Positions 8,181 to 16,220 are shown, counted from the stretch's first letter. The stretch is 64,000 nucleotides of DNA from Sporosarcina globispora (GCF_001274725.1 NZ_LGUF01000007.1:2674504-2738503); one strand, 5' to 3'. Translations and numbers: made by a program. The notes: generated by a model from the letters alone, not told the origin.

Positions 8181-8762
8181 GTGACAGCAATACCATATGT
8201 CATTGAGCAGTCCAGCAAGGGAGAACGTTCCTACGATATATACTCACGGCTCTTAAAAGACCGGATAATCATGATTGGTGAAGAGATTAATGATGTGGTT
8301 GCCAACAGTGTAATCGCCCAGCTGCTTTTTCTTGCAGCTGAATCTCCTGAAAAGGATATTTCTCTTTATATTAATAGTCCGGGCGGTTCGACAACCGCAG
8401 GGTTTGCCATCTATGATACGATTCAATATATAAAGCCTGATGTAAGAACGATTTGCACAGGGATGGCAGCGTCGTTTGGTGCGATGCTTCTCCTGGCCGG
8501 AAAAAAAGGAAAACGCTATAGCCTGCCGAACAGTGAAATCATGATTCACCAGCCGCTTGGCGGAGCCCGTGGCCAGGCGACCGAAATCGAAATTTCGGCG
8601 AAGCGGATCATAAAATTGAGGGAGCATATTAATGGAATTATTGCAGAACGAACTGGCCAGCCTTCAGAAAAAGTGGCGAGGGATACGGACCGTGATTATT
8701 TCATGACTGCCGAAGAAGCAAAGGAATACGGGATTATCGATGAGATTATCTATAAAAGCTAG
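8181..8762 (+). CDS. clpP: ATP-dependent Clp protease proteolytic subunit (ClpP paralog)
   Basis: A 193-aa serine peptidase forming the ClpP barrel fed by Clp ATPases. The triad is visible: Ser98 in GMAASFGA, His123 in IMIHQPLGG, and Asp in the [11 protein letters not shown] segment. The start is GTG 8181 with AGGAGG 6 bases upstream. The Phe after the catalytic Ser (usually Met in the main ClpP) and the isolated location behind a sigma factor suggest this is an accessory ClpP, not the main housekeeping copy, which would lie elsewhere. Confidence 0.92.
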   Translation: MTAIPYVIEQSSKGERSYDIYSRLLKDRIIMIGEEINDVVANSVIAQLLFLAAESPEKDISLYINSPGGSTTAGFAIYDTIQYIKPDVRTICTGMAASFGAMLLLAGKKGKRYSLPNSEIMIHQPLGGARGQATEIEISAKRIIKLREHINGIIAERTGQPSEKVARDTDRDYFMTAEEAKEYGIIDEIIYKS

Positions 8763-8770
8763 AAAAGAGG

Positions 8771-8797
8771 AAAAGCAGCCGATGATGGCTGCTTTTT
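8771..8797 (+). terminator. Intrinsic terminator after clpP
   Basis: AAAAGCAGCC pairs with GGCTGCTTTT across GATGAT. It is usable from both strands, so it may also serve the convergent GntR gene. Confidence 0.88.
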
Positions 8798-8805
8798 CAA
8801 GTTTT

Positions 8806-9465
8806 TTAATTATCTTCTGAGTAATATTCGTCAATTGCCCGAAGCCAATTAACACGTGCGATATGTCCGGCTTTTTCTCTGTCTTTCTGTTCAAAAGCTT
8901 TTAATATATCTTCATGTTCTTCTATAGAACGTTCCTTTAAAATAATTGTTTTATTGTAGTATAACCGCATGACATGAGCCTGCAGCATGGAAGCTGTATT
9001 CGAAATATAAGGATTCTGGGCAAGATCTATAATAATATTATGAAACTTCTCATCTTGCTTCAAAGCTGTGAAGGTATCTCCTGCGTTTAGAGCCTGAGCG
9101 AATTTATGATTAATATCCCTAAGTATATTGATTGTCTCCTGGCTGATCACAGGAGCTGCCAGTTCTGCAGCAAGTGCCTGCAGTACGCCTAACGGAGGCA
9201 GGATTTTACTGATATCTTCAGGATTAACTGAAGTTACCTGTGTTCCAACACCGGGAAACATTTCGACAAATCCCTGGACATTCAGCAGTTGGAGAGCTTC
9301 CCTGATGGGGGTTCGGCTGACGCCTAATGCTTTTGCAAGATCGGCATCATTCAATTTTTCTTTCGGCTGAAGTGTGCCATCTATAATCCATTCCTGGATT
9401 TGGGAGAAGGCGCGATCCTTAGCTGACACACGGGTAGGTGATGAATAATTGGAAGGTATCGGCAT
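8806..9465 (-). CDS. GntR-family transcriptional regulator (FCD type)
   Basis: A 219-aa regulator. An N-terminal winged helix (about 14-75: LAKALGVSRTPIREALQLLN recognition region) is followed by an all-helical FCD ligand domain with the metal-binding His pattern (FHNIIIDLA, HVMRLYY). ATG 9465 has AAGGTGG 8 bases upstream. It is divergent from brnQ, with three copies of a palindromic site between them, so it probably controls branched-chain amino acid uptake and itself. FadR/FCD regulators usually sense organic acids. Confidence 0.88.
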   Translation of the reverse strand: MPIPSNYSSPTRVSAKDRAFSQIQEWIIDGTLQPKEKLNDADLAKALGVSRTPIREALQLLNVQGFVEMFPGVGTQVTSVNPEDISKILPPLGVLQALAAELAAPVISQETINILRDINHKFAQALNAGDTFTALKQDEKFHNIIIDLAQNPYISNTASMLQAHVMRLYYNKTIILKERSIEEHEDILKAFEQKDREKAGHIARVNWLRAIDEYYSEDN

Positions 9466-9560
9466 AGCTGTAACCACCTTTTCATTTCATGCAATTTGCT
9501 GAGAATTTATAGTTATTTCCAATAGATTATAAATTTAGTATATAGAAGTATCTTAAAAAA

Positions 9561-9652
9561 TTCAATATATCGCATAATTCGACAAAAAGTTTTGTGCAAT
9601 ATATTGCATAAGTATTTTGAATATGTTATCTTGAGTTATGCAATATATTACT
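9561..9652. promoter_or_regulatory. Three copies of a TGCAATATATTGCA operator
   Basis: A perfect 14-bp palindrome TGCAATATATTGCA lies at 9595-9608. Two variants with two mismatches each lie at 9561-9574 (TTCAATATATCGCA) and 9639-9652 (TGCAATATATTACT). They sit between the GntR start and brnQ and are the likely binding sites of the divergent GntR regulator. Confidence 0.6.
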
Positions 9653-9766
9653 AGCGCGCAAAAATAAAAATATTACACCGATATAATTTTTCAGAAAATT
9701 CCAATTTGATAGATTGTTAAATTATTGAAAAATTTTAAGACAGACAGATTAATAGGAGGAATTGAA

Positions 9767-11119
9767 ATGACCAGCAAAATACCATTCTCATATATTGTTA
9801 CAGTTGGTTTTATGCTCTTTGCCTTATTTTTTGGGGCAGGAAACTTAATTTTCCCTGCGATGCTAGGCCAATCGGCAGGAACGAATGTATGGTCAGCGAA
9901 CGCTGGCTTCATCATTACAGGTGTAGGTTTGCCTCTTCTTGGAATTCTCGCTTTGGGATTCTCGGGAAAAAGTGACCTGCAATCACTGGCAAGCCGTGTA
10001 AATCCCGTGTTCGGACTAGCTTTTACAGTGTCACTATACTTATCGATCGGACCGCTTTTTGCCATTCCGAGAACAGCTACAGTGTCATATGAAATCGGTA
10101 TTAAACCTTATCTATCAGAAGGAATCGGTACAGTCGGCTTAATCATTTTTTCAGTTATTTTCTTTGGAATTACAGCTTATTTTTCTTTAAATTCATCAAA
10201 AATCGTTGATATTGTAGGAAAATATTTAACGCCGATCCTTTTAATTGTAATTGCGATCTTAATCGGCGCTGCATTCTTCAATCCAATGGGAGCATTCCAG
10301 GCTCCGTCAGAAGCCTATATGAACGGTGCGTTCTTTAAAGGGTTCAAGGAAGGCTATCTGACGATGGATGCATTGGCAGCATTTGTATTCGGTATTATCG
10401 TCGTTAATGCTGTGAAGGAAAAAGGCGCTGTATCAAAGAAGGATATCATGGTATCTATTGCGAAGGCAGGTGTGATTGCTTCCGGACTTTTAGCAGTCAT
10501 CTATACATCGCTTTCCTTTATTGGCGCGTCAAGTGTTAGCAGTCTTGGAGCATTGGATAACGGCGGTGCTGTTCTATCAGGTACGTCTTCTCATTATTTT
10601 GGCTCATTCGGCTTGCTGCTTTTAAGTGTCATAGTATTTGGAGCTTGTTTGACAACTAGCATCGGTTTAATTACAGCTTGTTCTTCATACTTCAATAAGC
10701 TGATGCCAAGAGTTTCTTATAAAATGTTCGTGGTTGTTTTATCGATATTCAGCGCGGTTTTTGCCAACTTTGGATTAAGCCAGCTTATCGCCATTTCTGT
10801 ACCTGTTTTAGTGGGAATCTATCCATTAGCCATTGCGTTGATGGCTCTTACTTTCCTGCATCCGATTTTTAAAGGTAAGAAAGAAGTTTACCAGGGAAGC
10901 ATGCTTTTCACATTTGTAGTAAGTTTGTTTGATGGTTTGAATGCAGCTGGCATTACGTTTGCTCCAATCAATGATCTATTCAGTGCGATCCTTCCTTTAT
11001 ATGATGTGGGGCTGGGCTGGATTGTCCCTGCTATCGCAGGGGGTCTGATCGGTCTGGCTGTTGCAGCAATAAAAAATGGCAGCCATTCACAATCTTCAGA
11101 AGCCAAAAAAGCAGCATAA
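9767..11119 (+). CDS. brnQ: Branched-chain amino acid transport system II carrier (LIVCS family)
   Basis: A 450-aa, 12-helix membrane protein importing Leu, Ile or Val with Na+ or H+. The N-terminus MTSKIPFSYIVTVGFMLFAL followed by FFGAGNLIFPA is the BrnQ signature. ATG 9767 is preferred over an upstream ATG at 9725 because AGGAGG lies just before it. It is a single gene with a terminator, divergent from a GntR regulator. Confidence 0.93.
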   Translation: MTSKIPFSYIVTVGFMLFALFFGAGNLIFPAMLGQSAGTNVWSANAGFIITGVGLPLLGILALGFSGKSDLQSLASRVNPVFGLAFTVSLYLSIGPLFAIPRTATVSYEIGIKPYLSEGIGTVGLIIFSVIFFGITAYFSLNSSKIVDIVGKYLTPILLIVIAILIGAAFFNPMGAFQAPSEAYMNGAFFKGFKEGYLTMDALAAFVFGIIVVNAVKEKGAVSKKDIMVSIAKAGVIASGLLAVIYTSLSFIGASSVSSLGALDNGGAVLSGTSSHYFGSFGLLLLSVIVFGACLTTSIGLITACSSYFNKLMPRVSYKMFVVVLSIFSAVFANFGLSQLIAISVPVLVGIYPLAIALMALTFLHPIFKGKKEVYQGSMLFTFVVSLFDGLNAAGITFAPINDLFSAILPLYDVGLGWIVPAIAGGLIGLAVAAIKNGSHSQSSEAKKAA

Positions 11120-11127
11120 TTATTGTG

Positions 11128-11158
11128 ACCTCCAGTTTTAAGCTGGAGGTTTTTTTTG
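11128..11158 (+). terminator. Intrinsic terminator after brnQ
   Basis: ACCTCCAG pairs with CTGGAGGT across TTTTAAG, followed by a run of Ts. Confidence 0.9.
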
Positions 11159-11219
11159 AGTTGAAATACGCAATCACGAATATTAAATAGTTATAATGTA
11201 CTAATTGTTCGTATTTTAG

Positions 11220-11248
11220 TTGAAATAATACGTGATGTTTGTTATATT
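11220..11248 (+). promoter_or_regulatory. Promoter of the purine riboswitch transcript
   Basis: TTGAAA (11220-11225) and TATATT (11243-11248) with a 17-base spacer, about 25 bases before the aptamer. Confidence 0.6.
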
Positions 11249-11273
11249 TGTATTGTAATCTTACTAATTTCAT

Positions 11274-11346
11274 CACTCGTATATGCTCGGTAATATGGTC
11301 TGAGTGTTTCTACCTGGTTCCCAATGAAAGAACCGGACTACGGGTT
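11274..11346 (+). ncRNA. Purine riboswitch aptamer, guanine class
   Basis: P1 arms are ACTCGTA and TACGGGT. The P2 loop region is TAATATGG and the three-way junction contains GTTTCTACC. P3 is GGTTC/GAACC with loop CCAATGAAA, and the 3' junction is CCGGACTACGGG. The specificity base in GA[C/T]TA is C, as in guanine/hypoxanthine riboswitches (T in adenine ones). The element controls the lipoprotein gene downstream. Confidence 0.92.
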
Positions 11347-11394
11347 AAAGTATAGGAATAGACTGCAAGCTTATTGCAGCTGCTTTAACTCTAT

Positions 11395-11436
11395 GGTCTG
11401 AAAGGTAGAAATCATTCTGCTTTTACAGGCCTTTTT
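11395..11436 (+). terminator. Terminator of the guanine riboswitch expression platform
   Basis: GGTCTG pairs with CAGGCC, and GTAGAA with TTCTGC, with A/T pairs between and an ATCA loop, followed by TTTTT. An upstream GTTAAAG/CTTTAAC pairing (11344 and 11384 region) could form the alternative structure. With guanine bound the gene would be off. Confidence 0.8.
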
Positions 11437-11489
11437 CTATGATCAGAATTTCGGGTGTATCAGACAACAAGAAAAGGGGAGAACGTACA

Positions 11490-12359
11490 ATGAAAAAGAA
11501 ATTAGCTTCACTCGCTGCGATCGCAGCATTGTCTGTATCGATGCTTGCAGGATGCTCTTCGGAAACAAAATTCGTAACGGAGGCTGAGGGGGCACAAAAG
11601 CCAATTCTCATCCAAGGGCCAATGCCTATCGAGGCTGAAAAGTTTGCCCAGCGATTAGACAATGTTAAGGTTGAAAAATCAGGGAACTTTATTTTCTATA
11701 AAGGAAAGCTGGACAAGTATCCAGTCATCGTTGCCAAAACAGGAAAAGGCATGGAAAATACAGCGGCGGCTACAGCAATAGCCATTGAAAAGTATGATCC
11801 TGCCGCAATCATCAATCAGGGAACGTCCGGCGGCCATGATCCGAGCTTGAATGTGTATGATATTGTGTTAGGAGAAAGAACAGTCAATATCGGATCCTTG
11901 AAGACTGGACATTTGGAAGCAGGGGAAGGGATTGATCCAACCAATTGGATCCCGATGGACCTGATGGCTTCTGAAGGAAGTGCAGGTGAAGACCCCAATG
12001 CGGAAAAGATCCGTTATTATGAAGGAGATGAAAATCTTCTTGCTGCTGCCAATGCTGTAAAAGATAAGTACACGAAGGGCAAGGTAGTAGAGGGGACAAT
12101 TGGTTCAGCTGACGTATGGAATAATGAAGTTGACCGCATCAATTGGTTCCATGAAAACTACGGAACATCGGTAGAAGAAATGGAAGGTGCCGCTGCAGCG
12201 CAAATTGCCGGAGCATACGATGTTCCATTCTTAGGTATACGTATTCTTTCTAATAACAAGACAAACGGGGGCCAATACGACCCCAACACGGCGGCAGCAA
12301 ACCAGGATTATGTGTATGAAGTTGTAAAACAGTATATTTCAGAGATCAAAGGAAAGTAA
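11490..12359 (+). CDS. Exported nucleosidase/phosphorylase-superfamily lipoprotein
   Basis: A 289-aa protein. A lipoprotein signal peptide ends at Cys22 (SMLAGC), so it acts outside the membrane. The rest is a nucleoside phosphorylase/MTA-SAH nucleosidase fold: TGKGMENTAAATA, NQGTSGG, and the ribose/base site EEMEGAAAAQIA followed by GIRILSNN. Where MTA/SAH nucleosidase has the catalytic Asp (RxxSD), this protein has Asn, as in purine nucleoside phosphorylases specific for 6-oxopurines. With a guanine riboswitch upstream, cleavage of guanosine or inosine outside the cell to feed base uptake is a reasonable inference; the reaction is not proven. Confidence 0.8.
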   Translation: MKKKLASLAAIAALSVSMLAGCSSETKFVTEAEGAQKPILIQGPMPIEAEKFAQRLDNVKVEKSGNFIFYKGKLDKYPVIVAKTGKGMENTAAATAIAIEKYDPAAIINQGTSGGHDPSLNVYDIVLGERTVNIGSLKTGHLEAGEGIDPTNWIPMDLMASEGSAGEDPNAEKIRYYEGDENLLAAANAVKDKYTKGKVVEGTIGSADVWNNEVDRINWFHENYGTSVEEMEGAAAAQIAGAYDVPFLGIRILSNNKTNGGQYDPNTAAANQDYVYEVVKQYISEIKGK

Positions 12360-12378
12360 TTTGCAAAGGGCTTATCAC

Positions 12379-12422
12379 TTATTCGGACAGGAGAAGCAGG
12401 AATCTGAAAGAATGAGCCTGAA
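12379..12422 (+). repeat. Solitary degenerate copy of the 52-bp repeat
   Basis: TTCGGACAGGAGAAG starts here and GAGCCTGA ends it. These match the start and end of the tandem units at 47.5-48.1 kb, with a diverged middle that has lost the GTCCGAA arm. Low-confidence homology by eye. Confidence 0.35.
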
Positions 12423-12475
12423 GCCGGAGCACATTCGTAAATGATAAAAAACCACAATCTAAAAGATAACGCAAA

Positions 12476-12511
12476 AAAGAGTCTTCCATAAATAGGAAGA
12501 CTCTTTTTTTG
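12476..12511. terminator. Bidirectional intrinsic terminator
   Basis: AAAAGAGTCTTCC pairs with GGAAGACTCTTTT across ATAAATA, with T/A runs on both sides. It serves the lipoprotein gene and the convergent HxlR gene. Confidence 0.9.
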
Positions 12512-12531
12512 CCTATAATAAGCTATATATA

Positions 12532-12843
12532 TTAAGCCTCTAGCCAGGCTTGTGACCATTTTTCTATTTCATTCATTAACGGTTCCATTGCCAGGCCTTT
12601 TTCAGTTAAGGAATATTCAATTCTTACTGGAGTTTCAGGATAAACATCGCGTTTTACGATCCCCTCATTCTCCAGATCCTTTAACCGGTCTGAAAGAACT
12701 TTGCCGCTTATCCCGATAGACGATTCAATGCTGCAGAACCGCTGCGGGCCGTTAAGCAACTGATAAATAATCAATCCGGTCCAGCGCTGGCTCAATATCC
12801 CGATGGCTTTTTCAAATCTTGGACAAATTAGCGACTTTTCCAT
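12532..12843 (-). CDS. HxlR-family redox-sensing repressor, YodB/CatR-like
   Basis: A 103-aa winged-helix regulator, MEKSLICPRFEKAIGILSQR onward, with the N-terminal Cys7 that in YodB and CatR of B. subtilis senses quinones and diamide. ATG 12843 follows GGAG by 8 bases. It is divergent from catD-catE-FMN reductase, the same type of genes CatR/YodB control, and a palindrome lies between them. De-repression after thiol modification is the likely mode. Confidence 0.85.
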   Translation of the reverse strand: MEKSLICPRFEKAIGILSQRWTGLIIYQLLNGPQRFCSIESSIGISGKVLSDRLKDLENEGIVKRDVYPETPVRIEYSLTEKGLAMEPLMNEIEKWSQAWLEA

Positions 12844-12914
12844 AAATATCACTCCTTGTTTTTATTATAGTCATAAACCGGTAATAATTAAATCACTTTT
12901 TATAAAATAATTAC

Positions 12915-12961
12915 TTGACGATACTAAACATTAATAATATACTAACTTACATAAAGTAAGT
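12915..12961 (+). promoter_or_regulatory. catDE promoter with overlapping operator palindrome
   Basis: TTGACG (12915-12920) and TATACT (12938-12943) are spaced by 17 bases. Directly after the -10 lies ACTTACATAAAGTAAGT (12945-12961), 6-bp arms with a 5-bp centre, covering the start site. This is a good candidate operator for the divergent HxlR repressor. Confidence 0.7.
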
Positions 12962-12989
12962 AACTAACATAAAATCCAAGGAGGAAAAC

Positions 12990-13394
12990 ATGAACAAAAA
13001 CGATTTAGGCAATTTCATCCTGCGTGCAATTTTAGGATTTATTTTCTTTATTCATGGATTATCAAAATTCCAGGGAGGCATCAGCAATACAGCTGGTTTC
13101 TTCGATAGTATCGGTATTCCAGGTTTTATGGCTTATGTTGTCGCTGTTATTGAGCTGGCGGGAGGCATAGCGCTCATTCTGGGAATTGGCACAAAAATTG
13201 TTTCCATATTATTTGCTGTCATCATGCTTGGAGCAATCTTTACTGCTAAGCTGCCTGCGGGCCTATTGGGGAACGGTCAAATGGCGGGATATGAATTGGA
13301 TTTGATACTGCTTGCTGCATCCATCTATTTTGCATTGGGAAATGAATCCCAACTGTCTCTCGAGAGCAAGTTTTCACAATCAAAGGCAAACTAA
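12990..13394 (+). CDS. catD: DoxX-family membrane protein (CatD-like)
   Basis: A 134-aa protein with four predicted helices and the DoxX pattern RAILGFIFFIHGLSKFQGG and ELAGGIALILG. In B. subtilis CatD is co-transcribed with the ring-cleavage dioxygenase CatE and is needed for catechol/quinone resistance. It has a strong AAGGAGG ribosome site, and its stop codon touches the next reading frame. Confidence 0.85.
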   Translation: MNKNDLGNFILRAILGFIFFIHGLSKFQGGISNTAGFFDSIGIPGFMAYVVAVIELAGGIALILGIGTKIVSILFAVIMLGAIFTAKLPAGLLGNGQMAGYELDLILLAASIYFALGNESQLSLESKFSQSKAN

Positions 13395-13411
13395 TGGGAG
13401 GAGGTAATCAA

Positions 13412-14260
13412 ATGAATTTTCATCAAAAACCTATAACCTATGTTGCTCAAGTCAATCTGAAAGTACTGGATCTGGAACGATCCCTTGCATTTTATAAGGA
13501 AGTAATCGGATTTAAAGTGTTAACAAAAACAGAAAGAACTGCCCAGCTTACAGCTGATGGCAAAACTGTATTACTGACCATAGAGCAGCTGGAAAATGCA
13601 GAGCCGAAAATGGGAAGGACAACAGGTTTGTATCATTTTGCCCTGCTTCTCCCAAAGCGTTCTGATTTGGCTAAAATAGTGCGTCATTTCGTCGAGATTG
13701 GGCTGCAATTTGGATCATCAGACCATCTTGTCAGTGAAGCACTCTATCTCTCAGATCCAGATGGCAATGGGATAGAGATTTATACTGACCGTAATCCTGC
13801 CGAATGGACCTGGAGGAACGGGGAAGTGAATATGACAGTTGATCCCCTGGACTTCCCTGACCTGCTGTCAATTGGTCAGAAGCAGTCCTGGAAAGGCTTA
13901 CCCGGCGATACAGTCATGGGCCATATTCATTTGCATGTAGCTGAACTGGCGAGAACAGAAACGTTTTATACAGAGGGGCTGGGATTTGAAGCAGTCTGCA
14001 GATATGGTACACAGGCTTTATTCATTTCGAGCGGAAAATATCATCACCACATTGGTTTGAATACATGGAATGGGGTAGGTGCACCTCAGCCTTCAGAGAA
14101 TAGTGTTGGCATTCAGTCCTACACGCTCATCCTGGAAGATGAAGCCGAAAGGGAACGGGTAATGGCTAACTTGAAAAGGATGGGTGCTGCAGTGGCAGTT
14201 GAAAATAACCAGGTAATTACTTCAGATCCTTCTGGAAATCGCATTGTTTTAGAAGTCTAA
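13412..14260 (+). CDS. catE: VOC-family extradiol dioxygenase/glyoxalase (CatE-like)
   Basis: A 282-aa protein with two vicinal-oxygen-chelate modules (about 1-130 and 165-280). Candidate metal ligands are the His in YHFALL, the His in GHIHLHV and the Glu in NGIEIYTD. Length and order match B. subtilis CatE (catechol 2,3-dioxygenase). ATG 13412 is chosen because the GGAGGAGGT ribosome site overlaps the earlier ATG at 13394. Confidence 0.85.
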   Translation: MNFHQKPITYVAQVNLKVLDLERSLAFYKEVIGFKVLTKTERTAQLTADGKTVLLTIEQLENAEPKMGRTTGLYHFALLLPKRSDLAKIVRHFVEIGLQFGSSDHLVSEALYLSDPDGNGIEIYTDRNPAEWTWRNGEVNMTVDPLDFPDLLSIGQKQSWKGLPGDTVMGHIHLHVAELARTETFYTEGLGFEAVCRYGTQALFISSGKYHHHIGLNTWNGVGAPQPSENSVGIQSYTLILEDEAERERVMANLKRMGAAVAVENNQVITSDPSGNRIVLEV

Positions 14261-14283
14261 AATGTCATCAGGAGGTGTAAATT

Positions 14284-14874
14284 ATGGGTTTTTTAAATCA
14301 ATTATTTGGAAGAAAATCTAAGGAGGAAATAACAATGAGCGAGAAATTAAACATTGGAATTATTTTAGGAAGCACACGTCAGGGGAGAGTAAGTCCTCAG
14401 GTTGGGGCATGGGTAAAAGAAATAGCCGATAAACGAGGCGGTGCCAATTATGAGATCGTAGATATTGCAGATTTCAAATTGCCACTTTTAGGTGAAGCAG
14501 ATTCACCAGGGATTGCAGAATGGAATGAGAAGCTTAATAGCCTGGATGGATTCATTTTTATCGTTCAGGAATACAACCACAGTATTACAGGGGCATTAAA
14601 AAATGCGCTAGACCTTGCCCGTGAACCATGGAACAACAAAGCTGCAGGGATTGTAAGCTATGGTTCAACAGGCGGTGCACGCGCTGCTGAACATTTGCGC
14701 GGAATCATGGGTGAACTAATGATTGCAGATGTCCGCACACATCCAACTTTGTCTTTATTTACTGATTTTGAGAAGGGTACAGTATTTAAACCTCAAGATC
14801 TTCATTTCAATAATGTGAACACAATGATTGACCAGGTGATATCCTGGAGCGGTGCATTAAAAACAATTAGATAA
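14284..14874 (+). CDS. NADPH-dependent FMN reductase-family protein
   Basis: A 196-aa flavodoxin-like quinone/azo reductase relative. The FMN phosphate loop GSTRQGRVSPQ and the segment EYNHSITGALKNALD are diagnostic. Third gene of the HxlR-controlled set, it would reduce quinones to less reactive forms. There are two credible starts: ATG 14284 after AGGAGGTG, adding 17 basic residues, and ATG 14335 (MSEKLNIGIILG) after AGGAGG, which matches the family's normal N-terminus. Confidence 0.88.
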   Translation: MGFLNQLFGRKSKEEITMSEKLNIGIILGSTRQGRVSPQVGAWVKEIADKRGGANYEIVDIADFKLPLLGEADSPGIAEWNEKLNSLDGFIFIVQEYNHSITGALKNALDLAREPWNNKAAGIVSYGSTGGARAAEHLRGIMGELMIADVRTHPTLSLFTDFEKGTVFKPQDLHFNNVNTMIDQVISWSGALKTIR

Positions 14875-14879
14875 AACTG

Positions 14880-14912
14880 CGAGCAGAACCTTTAAGGTCC
14901 TGCTCTTTTTTT
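14880..14912 (+). terminator. Intrinsic terminator of the catDE operon
   Basis: GAGCAGAACC pairs with GGTCCTGCTC (one mismatch) around a short loop, followed by seven Ts. Confidence 0.88.
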
Positions 14913-14996
14913 ATCTGAATACCGAAAAGGTGGTTTTTTGGCGGGGCCAAAAGGAAATAATTAATTTAACAGAACAAAATGGAAGGGAAGATCGTC

Positions 14997-15728
14997 ATGT
15001 GGAATGCTGCACTTTGGGGCGGGGTTTCGGGATCAGCAGTCCTGTTTGGGGCATTGGCAGCTATGTTTCTGCCCGTCAGGAAGAAAATGATCGGTTACAT
15101 TATGGCATTCGGAACAGGTGTCCTAATTGGTGCTGCTGCTTTTGAACTTCTAGGGGAGTCTGTCGATAACGGCGGCTTACTTCCGACTAGCATTGGATTT
15201 GTGGCTGGTGCTGTTACCTTCACCCTTTTTGATATTCTGATTTCAAACAAAGGGGCACAGAACCGGAAAAGATCTGCCCATAAAACAGCTGCAGCCAGCA
15301 GCGGAATTGTACTATTCGTAGGAACCATTATGGATGCAATACCCGAATCGATCATGATTGGGACAAGTTTGCTTGAAGCTGATTCGGTGAGTTTTCTTTT
15401 GGTGACAGCGATTTTCATCAGCAACTTTCCAGAGGGACTTTCCAGTACTTCCGGAATGAAAAAAAGCGGCTATTCAAAAAAGAAAATTATCCTCTTATGG
15501 AGTACGGTATTTGTCATTTCTGGTATTGCTTCAATGGCTGGATACATATTTTTGGATGGAGCATCAAAAGAGGTGCTGTCAGGAATCGCAGGTTTTGCAG
15601 GCGGAGCGATTATTGCCATGGTTGCATCCACCATGATGCCTGAAGCCTTTGAGGACAGCGGTCCGATGACCGGATTCATTGCAGCGATCGGTTTGCTTGC
15701 TTCATTGGTTCTCGATCATTTTTCTTAA
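14997..15728 (+). CDS. ZIP-family metal transporter
   Basis: A 243-aa membrane protein with 7-8 helices. ZIP signatures are DAIPESIMIG (helix 4) and ISNFPEGLSS (helix 5), which form the binuclear metal site. It would move Zn or another divalent metal across the membrane. ATG 14997 is taken, with GAAGGGA about 8 bases upstream. It is a single gene. Confidence 0.85.
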   Translation: MWNAALWGGVSGSAVLFGALAAMFLPVRKKMIGYIMAFGTGVLIGAAAFELLGESVDNGGLLPTSIGFVAGAVTFTLFDILISNKGAQNRKRSAHKTAAASSGIVLFVGTIMDAIPESIMIGTSLLEADSVSFLLVTAIFISNFPEGLSSTSGMKKSGYSKKKIILLWSTVFVISGIASMAGYIFLDGASKEVLSGIAGFAGGAIIAMVASTMMPEAFEDSGPMTGFIAAIGLLASLVLDHFS

Positions 15729-15867
15729 GAGTTCACTCATGGGTAATCGTACATGAGAATTGATTACATTCTTTTTTATCATTATGGTTTTGCAAAAGAG
15801 GGAAACGGCAATACTAGCGACATAGCGAAAACCAATAAAAAATAAAAGTTTTTAAAGGAGAATTGCG

Positions 15868-16077
15868 ATGGATGAAGAAACAGAAAAGGTAAGCAAAGGG
15901 AAAAAAGCAGATGTTGGCGATACGATTAGCATCATAAGCGGTTCCGAAAAAGGGAAGAAAGGGAGAGTTATCGTGGTACGGGATAACTCAGTTATTGTAG
16001 AGCTGGGAATAAATCCGAAAAAGGATGAGCCTATAAAAACGGTCATCAGCCATAAGCGCTATAAAGTCGTTAAATAA
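15868..16077 (+). CDS. DUF2187 (YkvS-like) KOW-motif protein
   Basis: A 69-aa protein. The core VGDTISIISGSEKGKKGRVI is a KOW-like SH3 barrel that in related proteins binds RNA or ribosomes, and matches B. subtilis YkvS. A good AAAGGAG site is present. Function is not established. Confidence 0.85.
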   Translation: MDEETEKVSKGKKADVGDTISIISGSEKGKKGRVIVVRDNSVIVELGINPKKDEPIKTVISHKRYKVVK

Positions 16078-16093
16078 TGAGGGAGAGTTAATA

Positions 16094-16213
16094 GTGAAAC
16101 CTGAAAAATTTCCAAAGAGAACTTCTGCTTCCATACCTCCTGACATTCGGGAGAAAATTATTCAAGCGGACAGGGATGAAAAAGGAAAGCGGCAAACGAA
16201 ACGTCCGCAATAA
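16094..16213 (+). CDS. Small basic protein, 39 aa
   Basis: GTG 16094 follows GGGAGAG by 6 bases, 16 bases after the DUF2187 gene, so the two are probably co-transcribed. The product VKPEKFPKRTSASIPPDIRE... is charged, soluble and rich in Lys/Arg. I do not recognise a family. A terminator follows. Confidence 0.5.
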   Translation: MKPEKFPKRTSASIPPDIREKIIQADRDEKGKRQTKRPQ

Positions 16214-16220
16214 AAAGATT

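Noticed and set aside
14930-15145. Short frame overlapping the start of the ZIP transporter
   Set aside because: No ribosome site, and it overlaps a clear transporter gene in another frame.
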